IMG/VR virus record: IMGVR_UViG_3300049483_000156 | Coordinates: 1-29,570 of that record | DNA: 29,570 nucleotides | DNA from: a virus | Reading direction: 5' to 3' (one strand) | Shown here: piece by piece, positions 15,601 through 22,100 of the stretch | Numbering within the stretch: the stretch's first letter is position 1 | Layout: the number at the start of each line of letters is the position of its first letter | The notes under the pieces: model-generated | The model's input: only the letters and a program-made list of their open reading frames with translations | Told to the model about the DNA's origin: nothing | Database searches by the model: none | Translations under genes and position numbers: made by a program

Positions 15601-15750
15601 CGGCAGAAGTGCCAGGCCATTAAGGTGTGGATCGAGGAGCTTCCCCCGGTTGCTGACCCGGGTGAGGGGCTGTCGCTGTCGGGACTCACGTTCGAGGTCG
15701 GGGCCCTGCCTGGTGTGGCGCGGCTTCCCAGGGCGCAATCGGCGGGGTAA
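12610..15750 (+). CDS. Tail nozzle / tail tube-like structural protein
   Basis: The product is 1046 residues, start ATG 12610 one base after the upstream stop. The opening segment (PLQRQNVPAPFAVGPQDKVD, later GRYIKEGKIQKKLGS) and the repeated beta-strand blades through the middle resemble podophage nozzle proteins (P22 gp10 or T7 gp12 type). The most telling part is about 715-880: VFKNRLCAIDAELPSRVWYS, LGVLDDKLIFFKRDVSFFMT, ESVVTAGPGIVYQSAKGIFI and VVLTYNWVFNRWSVATGV, where such proteins have a beta-propeller and then a C-terminal strand-rich domain. It probably forms the hexameric end of the short tail. At over 1000 residues it is longer than the classical examples, so extra domains are likely. 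Ribosome site is weak, suggesting coupling. Confidence 0.75.
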   Translation: MPLQRQNVPAPFAVGPQDKVDPKQLDLKAVQLVENGRYIKEGKIQKKLGSTLVGAPPFSSPKCVTSLGDQLLVRDAAGLKSLGTGSYAPGSSLQPWLDKGWMPPLSVKRSDVRRGPGTVSKVAVAVNAALGLEIYVFDQQTAASNALVSPPITKTYIVRDTATGQILGSGTPPNTGGVTRVFAVTKGFLILDQNYAALVDYATLTVGVSVSLLGQAGGDACQLAAVPGQPDVVLVASITAGTPNFALAKVSVDATTGSITMGTPVTITPFALEELYGLGMFVNVDGSVVIGTTSYNMAGSPKYMRLRFTVVDPNTLGTSYLGTLVKADLYDPGYSAGLANVAVYGSVRGGVHDGVGYILWERDAEPGSPTYTINQDFGYSTWAVRLTSYASPGAAFKLAGGIRPVSAVCTVAGIGYFLGVNDPSPYLSANKPIAQGRTFLFDLAGNVLARVGNDGSAAIGAVATSLGVNLTGPCATGQLCAYGTVLHAAVGIQEDITIARLGLAVCDFDLSGDSLVRSARELGGSAFFAGGGMLWQYDSANVVEQGFSLYPTIKTVAFGNAYAGGQSTGKVYRYMAVYAWTDAAGAVHRSAPTEIVVASAVPAPTGPYTDSVAMVSVTSLWATRKTDVRIEIYRNTEADPDNYHFASETPNDPTKDYTACWGGGLDATIASNALIYTTGEQKAWPAPVPRALTVFKNRLCAIDAELPSRVWYSKQVFPGQAVEFSPFFYKDIDPSSDGPVTALGVLDDKLIFFKRDVSFFMTGDGPAPSGLDDDFSTPILINTNTGCVAPESVVTAGPGIVYQSAKGIFILDRSLRDQYIGASVENYTMDDAGVYEVSDAILMPGATEARFAVPSKSVVLTYNWVFNRWSVATGVTPVSIALWKNEQVLLTSTGKVLKETPGTFTDDGAHVPLKITRGWMSFAGLSGFQRVYKMIILGDYLSSHQLRVTIAVDYNEDPVQVVTLSPDDVNAPGLVGGLAMPLGGGGIPAYQYRIHMLRQKCQAIKVWIEELPPVADPGEGLSLSGLTFEVGALPGVARLPRAQSAG

Positions 15751-15771
15751 GATCCGCACTGGAGGTACGAG

Positions 15772-17607
15772 ATGGGCTTCGGGGACTGGCTGTCGGACAA
15801 CATCGGTGGCATCGCGCTGGCTCCCGTGACCGGAGGGGCTTCGCTGCTTGGCGGCAAGGGCGGCATCGCCGGCGGGATCAACAAAATTCTCGGCGCCAAC
15901 AACCCGACGCAGTACGACACTGGCGGGTACGACTTTCTCAACAACACGCTTCAGGGGCAGATCCGTGGCGAAGGCCCGAATCTCGCGGAGAAGCAGCTTG
16001 AGCTTGCCGCTGGCAGGTTGGGGCAGCAGGGTGCGGCTGGCGTCGCGGGGGCGAAGGGCATCAGTCCTGGCTTGAAGCAGCAGATGGTGCTCGACCAGCA
16101 GGGCAAGCTCGGATCCTCCCTGGGCGCTCAGAGCGGACTCCTGCGCATGCAGCAGCAGCTTGCCGCGCAGCAGCAGCTTGCCGAGCTTCTGCGGTCCAGC
16201 ATGGGTGTGAACGCAGGTGCTGCGGCGCAGAACGCGCAGTTGAACGCGGGACTGATCGGTGGAATCATGAATGGCGCCGGGGCGGCGCTGGGCATGGCCG
16301 AGGGCGGGCAGGTGCCGCACATGGACGCTGGCGGTTACGCTTGGAGCCCCAGCATTCCTGGCGGTCTCGCCGAGCAGAACCTCTACGGGTTGCTGGATAC
16401 GTTGGGTCCGGTGGGGCCTGGCGTCTCAGAGCCTGCGCAGGTTCAGATGCCTGCGGACGCGGGGCTGATGATGCCTCAGCAGGGGATTCCGTTGCCGGAG
16501 CCAGTGTCTCTTGATCGTCTTGCCAACAACATGGGCCCGTCTCCAATGGGGCAGGCCAAGAAGAAGGGCGGTGCTCCTGGCGGACAGTCCGGCATGGGGG
16601 ACTCGATGCCGGCGTTCCAGCGCGGGGTGGCCAGCACCCGCATGCTTGCGGAAGGCGGCCAGGTTCCGAAGTCGATCCAGGAGTTCGACGCCTGGCGTCC
16701 CCCGGAGTACCCACTGCCTGAGGCCGGGCAGCTTGGCTACGAGGGGGAGACGGCGAAGAAGGAGCGGGCCAAGAAGGAGGCCGCGAAGAAGGCGGCTCCG
16801 TCCATGGCCCAGTCCAAGGCTCGCGGAGGCCCGGTGTTCATGTCCGACGGCTCCGTGCCCGGCAGGGCCAGCGTGCCCGGAGACAGCTACCAGAACGACA
16901 CCGTGGAGGCCGTGCTATCCCCCGGGGAGATCGTCATCCCGCGCTCCATCGCTCAGTCCCCCAACGCTCCCGACGAGGCGCGGGCTTTCGTGGAGCACCT
17001 GATGCGGCAGAAGGGGGCGGGGTTCTCCAAGGTCGCCAAGGCTCGCAGCAGGTTGGCTGAGGGCGGGGAGGCGAAGGACGGAGGGGAGGCCGACGTAGAG
17101 GTCTCCGGAGGCTTCGGAGGTCAGGAGGAGGCCGACAGGGGGCTGCGGGAGGCGGGGTGGCTGTCGCAAGCGCAGCGCGAGTCGTACCTGGAGGCGGCGA
17201 TGGCGCGGGCGCATTACGAGGCTGTGATGTCGGCAATGCGAGGTATGATGGAAGAGCCTTCTCGGATGTTCCTCGCCCCGCCTCCTCCGACTGTGAGTGG
17301 GTATACGGGCACTGTCAAGGTCGCACCGAACGTGTACCGTGTTGGCATTCAGGGCAAGGCAGAAGGCGGTGAGATCGAGAAGGAGGCGAAGGCCAAGTCC
17401 AAGGAGGGTCCCAATAGTTCGTGGGATCCTTTCACGGCCCTCGACAACATCCATGAGGGCGCGGGGGCGTTCGTGCACTCCCTGGTGCGGCGGGCCATGA
17501 AGGGTGCGGAGCAGGGTGACCAGGGCGAGGGTCAGGTCGAGTCCGCGCGGCGCGTGGTGAAGGCCAAGGAAGAGGCGGGCAAGGCTGCGAGCGAAGCCAA
17601 CCGGTAG
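15772..17607 (+). CDS. Internal virion / DNA-ejection-type protein
   Basis: The product is 611 residues. It begins with a Gly-rich hydrophobic stretch (DWLSDNIGGIALAPVTGGAS), then Gln/Ala/Leu-rich helices (about 105-165) as found in ejection proteins. MAEGGQV, LAEGGQV, LAEGGEA and KAEGGEI motifs recur along it. Residues 368-392 contain VPGD and LSPGEIVIPRS, a motif widespread in phage structural proteins (V-P-G-D, then S-P-G-E-x-V-I-P). The rest is low-complexity and lysine/alanine-rich in places. It follows the nozzle gene and precedes two larger proteins of the same kind. GGAGG precedes ATG 15772. It is probably packed inside the head or tail and released on infection, but no enzyme domain is visible. 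Confidence 0.7.
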   Translation: MGFGDWLSDNIGGIALAPVTGGASLLGGKGGIAGGINKILGANNPTQYDTGGYDFLNNTLQGQIRGEGPNLAEKQLELAAGRLGQQGAAGVAGAKGISPGLKQQMVLDQQGKLGSSLGAQSGLLRMQQQLAAQQQLAELLRSSMGVNAGAAAQNAQLNAGLIGGIMNGAGAALGMAEGGQVPHMDAGGYAWSPSIPGGLAEQNLYGLLDTLGPVGPGVSEPAQVQMPADAGLMMPQQGIPLPEPVSLDRLANNMGPSPMGQAKKKGGAPGGQSGMGDSMPAFQRGVASTRMLAEGGQVPKSIQEFDAWRPPEYPLPEAGQLGYEGETAKKERAKKEAAKKAAPSMAQSKARGGPVFMSDGSVPGRASVPGDSYQNDTVEAVLSPGEIVIPRSIAQSPNAPDEARAFVEHLMRQKGAGFSKVAKARSRLAEGGEAKDGGEADVEVSGGFGGQEEADRGLREAGWLSQAQRESYLEAAMARAHYEAVMSAMRGMMEEPSRMFLAPPPPTVSGYTGTVKVAPNVYRVGIQGKAEGGEIEKEAKAKSKEGPNSSWDPFTALDNIHEGAGAFVHSLVRRAMKGAEQGDQGEGQVESARRVVKAKEEAGKAASEANR

Positions 17608-17612
17608 GACAG

Positions 17613-20600
17613 ATGCCCCTCAAGTCGCAGGCGCAGCGTGGCTGGATGTGGGCCAACAAGCCGGCCATGGCGAAGCGTTGGGAGAAGGAGACGCCCAAGG
17701 GGCCGCTGCCGAAGCACGTGCAGCACAAAGCCGAGGGCGGCGTCATTGACGAGGATGACAAGTTCCTCACCCTCGACAACGGCGCTGTGATCGCCAAGGC
17801 CGGGCTCAAGCCCACGTTCAGGCTGCCGGGGTACCCGGAGAAGCCGCAGCCCGTGGCGCCGCCTGCGCCCGCGTATCAGTCCTCGTTGTCGATCCCAGAC
17901 GCGGCCCGAGGCGCGGCTGAGACCGTGGCCGGGCTCGTCTCCCCCACCTCTGGCAGTCCCGGGGCGTCGCTGGTGGCAGGGGTGCGGTCGCTTCTTCCTG
18001 GCAGCCCGGGGTACCAGGAGGAGTTGACCCGGTATAACGAGGCTGCGGCGCCAGGAGTGTGGTCGGCACCGAGTAGCGTGATGACCCGTCCCGGGGTGGC
18101 TTTTGCCAATCTGGATACCGAGCAGGGGAAGGCGGCGCAGGAAGAGCTTGCGGATCGCGGTATGGCAGTTGCCGCTGGCGCGGGGACTCAGGCGCCTTCG
18201 ATTGCCGGTCCGGTGAAGTTCTACTCCGCTCTCGATCGGTATGTGGAGGGCCTCAAGGTCAACAAGATGCCGGCGGACCAGTGGGTCCGTACGCTGACGT
18301 CTGGCAAGATCCCGAACCTCCGGGCTGAGGAGTTGCAGGCGCGGGGCGTGCACGGATTCTTGCAGGATCAGTTTCACGGATCAACCCTTGAGGGGATGAC
18401 CGTTTCGGATCCTTCACGTCAGATCACGAAGTCGGAGATGCTGGCGTATCTACAAGATCACCCGATGCCAGTCAAGATGTCCATGCTGGGCATCACGTCC
18501 GAGAATGATCCATCTTACGTACACGAGCCAATGCTCGGGCAAACACAGAATGACGCTGCCCCATCCTCTTGGAGGATCGTACACAAGTCTGGACAGGAAG
18601 TGCTGGACGCTGCTGGGAACCCCCTGCGCTTTTCGGATCCGCACGAGGCGCATGTGCAGGCCGCAGTGTTGTCGAGGCAAGCAGTGGACCCTGGCTACCA
18701 ACTGCTGCCCGAGCGGGCAAAGCAGCTTGTCGCTTTGCGCTCGGACATGTTCAAAGCGCTCGACGAGCGCAACGCCGCGACGCGCGCGGCGTTCACATCG
18801 CTCGACGGCAACGCAGAGTGGATGCCGCAGGTTCACGCGGATCAAGAGGCGCTGCTGCGGAAAGATTTTTTTTCGGGAACGCACAAAGATCCAGTGAGCG
18901 GCAAGAACATGACGCTTACTGAGACACAAAGGGATCTCATCGAAGAGGTGTTTCGCAAGTCAGGATCTTTGGGCCAAGCCAGAAAAGCGTCTCATGATCA
19001 ACGATTGAATTACGGCCTGGTGTTCGGAGAGCCTGTTCAATACGAACATCTTTTTCGTGGCCCGAAGAATCTCCCCTACGCCCCGGGTACGTACCGCGAG
19101 CATCTCCTGCACTCCCCACTGGCTGAACCTTGGAGGGCGGACCACTACGAGGGCGCCAATTTGGACAGGGGCCTCGTCGCGGACATGACCACGGCAGAGG
19201 TCACGTTCCCGGACGGCAAGAAGGCTACTCACCAGATCGAGGGACAGAGTGATCTTCACCAGACCGGACTGGACGAGGGGTACGCCAACCCGGGGCGCGC
19301 GGAACACTTCACGCGCAGGTCGGTCAAGCTGGCAGACGACGCGATGAAGGCGCCGCCTCGCGCGTCCCCTTACGGCAACAACGAGTGGGAAAACCTGAAC
19401 ATGAAGCGCCTCATTGCCGAGGCGATCAACAACGGGCACGAGTACATCTCGTGGTCGGACGGGGCTACGGCCGCGGATCGGTGGAGCGCGCTACATCGAA
19501 ACGTGGCGGGGGCGCGGTACAACGCGAACCTTAGGCGGCTCACGCTTGTCGATCCGGATTCGCACACGCTGACCCTTGCTGATGATATCAAGCCGGACAA
19601 GCTACGCCTGATGTTCTCGAAGTCGGAAGCAGATGCCCTGTTGGACCCAGGTGCACAGGCACGTGGTCGCAGCAGTGCCATCACGTTCCCTGAGCCCCGC
19701 GACATGGTTGACCCGGAGCACTGGGGTCACGTGGAGATGTACGACAAGCGGAACGTGGGAGCCGCGAAACGATTGTTGGGCAAGGGCGCAGAGATCGAAC
19801 TTGTGCCAGCGACGCATCTGAGTGAGTGGAATGTCGGCGGCCGGATCCAGTGGCAGGCGGATCATGCGCGCGATACGCAGGTGTTGGCGCTCGGGGAGCG
19901 ACTCCAGAAGGAGTTCGAGAGGATCAACCCCAATCTCAGCGAGCGTGTGGGCAGTGGGATTGCGGATCAATACTACAAGCTACGCGACGCGGGGGCCGCG
20001 ACCCCGGAGCTAACTCGTATGTACGACGAGTGGCGTGAGGCCGCGAAGGCGTACGAAGACAGCAAGATCCCATACGTGGATGGCGTGAAGTACCCGGACG
20101 TTCAGTCCGCCAAGAAGGCCGCCTACGAACGGTACGCCCCCAAGGCCTGGCGGGCTCGCATCACTCCCGAAGTACGTGCTAAGATCCAATCTGAAGGGCT
20201 GCCCTTCGCCGAAGGTGGAGAGGTTCCAGACATGCGTGAGACCGACACCCACTTCCATGTGGGGTCCTACCGGATCTCCAAGAAGGGGCTGAACAAGCCG
20301 ACGGCGGAGTCCATCCGGCAGTACCTCGCCTGTGGCGGCAAGGTACAGAAGCCGAAGCAGCACCTCGCTGGCGGTGAGTTCGTCCTCCCCGTGCCTCCCG
20401 ATGCCGAGGCGGCGACACGGGTGAACCCGGGCATCCCGATGTCGGCCGAGCCCGGGGCCTGGAAGCAGCAGGCTCCGATCGACCCTGTGGCCGTTGGGCA
20501 GGCAGCGGGGGCTGCGGTGCAGCAGGCTACTTCCAACCCTGTGCGGGATCTGGCCAACCAGTCGGCGGCATCGGCAGCGGCGAACAACGCGCAGCTTCCC

Positions 20601-22100
20601 GGGCTCATGTCTGGAGTTGGGCCCATCGGGGCTGGGGGTGTGAGCGACGAGGCCCTTCAGTTCGGTGTGCAGCCGGCTCCCGAACCGCCGCCTCTACTGG
20701 CCGCGCCGTCGCATGCTACTGGGGCCCCAGTTCCCGGGTCCGCCACTGGCATACTGCCGACCCATATGCCCGGTGCGCCCGTTGCTGGGGCGACCCCGGC
20801 ACCTCCTCGCAGGCTGACGGCCGAGGAGCAGTACCAGCAGTACACGAATCAATTCAGCGGCCCGCTGGCGCTTGCCAACCAGGGGCTCGCGGAGTTCGGA
20901 TCTGCGGCTCGAACGGCGGCATCGGAGAAGTCTGCCGGTATGCAACTGGCGGCGGAGGTCCAGCGGCACAACGCGGAGGCCCAGGAGAAGTCGCTTCAGG
21001 ACGTGAACCTCATCACGGGAAAGCTGCGCGCCCAGCAGCAGGCGATGTTCGAGCGTGTCGCCAACAATCAGATCGATCCACGCCGCTTCCTCAATGACCG
21101 AACCACTGGCGAGCGGATCATGGGTGCGATCGGCATGGTGCTGAGCGGTGCGGGGTCTGGACTCACTGGGCAGCCGAACCTGGCCGTGCAGGTCGTGCAG
21201 GCTGCGATCGACCGTGACATCGCGGCGCAGAAGACCAACCTGGAGAAGGAGCAGACCCTTCTCGGCTACAACATCCAGCAGACGCAGAACGAACTGGCAG
21301 CGGCGAAGTTCACACAGGCGGCGCTTTGGAACATCTACGCGGCGAGGCTGGAAGCCAACAAGGATCAGTTGGCGGGGCAACTGGCCATGCCGGAGGCGCT
21401 TGCTCAGATCGCCAACGCCAAGGTCCAGGCTTCCCAAGCGCAGAGCCAGGCCGTCCTGATGATGCAGCAGGCAGCGTCGAACAAGATCAATGCGCTCATG
21501 GGCGTGTCGTCGTACCAGGCCCTCCAGCGACTCATCGCTGACGGGCACGCAAGCCCCGAGGACTACCTGCTGTATCCGGAGAACATTCGCAAGCAGTTCG
21601 TGAAGGAACCGGCGCGGGTTCCGGTGTGGGTGAAGGATCCGAAGACCGGGCAGACCGTGCACGCCACGGACGAACACGGTACGCCTCGGTACAACATGGG
21701 GTACAACCTGCGAGTGGTCGGCAACCCGGAGTTCAAGCCGGAGAGCGTGCAGGCGAAGTACGAACCGATCGGCGACGCCATGGCTGCCATGCAGGCGTAC
21801 AAGCAGTTCGTGGCCGAGCACCGTGGTGGCTCGTGGGATCCCGGCGTCCAGCAGCAGGCCCGGATCAGAGCGGAGCGTCTCGATACTGCGCTCCGGCACG
21901 TGATGACCGGGGAAGACAAGCCCTACAAGAACATCACCGAACAGATCACCAGGTTGGTGACTGTTCCTGCGGGCGTCGGCAAGGCTTTCTGGAATGAGCA
22001 TGCGCGTACGATCGAGGAAGTCGAGCAAATTCTCGACGCCCGCTCTGCCAACATCACCAACCAGTACACTTGGAACAATGATCGGCCAATGATGCGATGA
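17613..22100 (+). CDS. Giant internal virion protein with large polyvalent protein module
   Basis: The product is 1495 residues in modules. Residues 1-40: SQAQRGWMWANKPAMAKRWE, a motif common at the start of phage structural proteins, then KAEGGV (A40). Residues about 203-245 (FYSALDRYVEGL, MPADQWVRTL) and about 530-625 (GKKATHQIEGQSDLHQTG at I542-Q550, then NNEWENLNMKRLIAEAINNG and YISWSDGATAADRW) match large polyvalent protein-associated domains of phages, where 'I-E-x-x-Q-S-D-x-H-Q' is a hallmark. FAEGGEV (A866) ends this module. The C-terminal third is Ala/Gln-rich helix (about 1100-1300, for example QQQAMFERVANNQ and IQQTQNELAAAKFTQAA), as in ejection proteins. Base composition drops in the polyvalent module. 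The biochemical activity of that domain is not known to me. The next gene overlaps by 4 bases. Confidence 0.8.
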   Translation: MPLKSQAQRGWMWANKPAMAKRWEKETPKGPLPKHVQHKAEGGVIDEDDKFLTLDNGAVIAKAGLKPTFRLPGYPEKPQPVAPPAPAYQSSLSIPDAARGAAETVAGLVSPTSGSPGASLVAGVRSLLPGSPGYQEELTRYNEAAAPGVWSAPSSVMTRPGVAFANLDTEQGKAAQEELADRGMAVAAGAGTQAPSIAGPVKFYSALDRYVEGLKVNKMPADQWVRTLTSGKIPNLRAEELQARGVHGFLQDQFHGSTLEGMTVSDPSRQITKSEMLAYLQDHPMPVKMSMLGITSENDPSYVHEPMLGQTQNDAAPSSWRIVHKSGQEVLDAAGNPLRFSDPHEAHVQAAVLSRQAVDPGYQLLPERAKQLVALRSDMFKALDERNAATRAAFTSLDGNAEWMPQVHADQEALLRKDFFSGTHKDPVSGKNMTLTETQRDLIEEVFRKSGSLGQARKASHDQRLNYGLVFGEPVQYEHLFRGPKNLPYAPGTYREHLLHSPLAEPWRADHYEGANLDRGLVADMTTAEVTFPDGKKATHQIEGQSDLHQTGLDEGYANPGRAEHFTRRSVKLADDAMKAPPRASPYGNNEWENLNMKRLIAEAINNGHEYISWSDGATAADRWSALHRNVAGARYNANLRRLTLVDPDSHTLTLADDIKPDKLRLMFSKSEADALLDPGAQARGRSSAITFPEPRDMVDPEHWGHVEMYDKRNVGAAKRLLGKGAEIELVPATHLSEWNVGGRIQWQADHARDTQVLALGERLQKEFERINPNLSERVGSGIADQYYKLRDAGAATPELTRMYDEWREAAKAYEDSKIPYVDGVKYPDVQSAKKAAYERYAPKAWRARITPEVRAKIQSEGLPFAEGGEVPDMRETDTHFHVGSYRISKKGLNKPTAESIRQYLACGGKVQKPKQHLAGGEFVLPVPPDAEAATRVNPGIPMSAEPGAWKQQAPIDPVAVGQAAGAAVQQATSNPVRDLANQSAASAAANNAQLPGLMSGVGPIGAGGVSDEALQFGVQPAPEPPPLLAAPSHATGAPVPGSATGILPTHMPGAPVAGATPAPPRRLTAEEQYQQYTNQFSGPLALANQGLAEFGSAARTAASEKSAGMQLAAEVQRHNAEAQEKSLQDVNLITGKLRAQQQAMFERVANNQIDPRRFLNDRTTGERIMGAIGMVLSGAGSGLTGQPNLAVQVVQAAIDRDIAAQKTNLEKEQTLLGYNIQQTQNELAAAKFTQAALWNIYAARLEANKDQLAGQLAMPEALAQIANAKVQASQAQSQAVLMMQQAASNKINALMGVSSYQALQRLIADGHASPEDYLLYPENIRKQFVKEPARVPVWVKDPKTGQTVHATDEHGTPRYNMGYNLRVVGNPEFKPESVQAKYEPIGDAMAAMQAYKQFVAEHRGGSWDPGVQQQARIRAERLDTALRHVMTGEDKPYKNITEQITRLVTVPAGVGKAFWNEHARTIEEVEQILDARSANITNQYTWNNDRPMMR

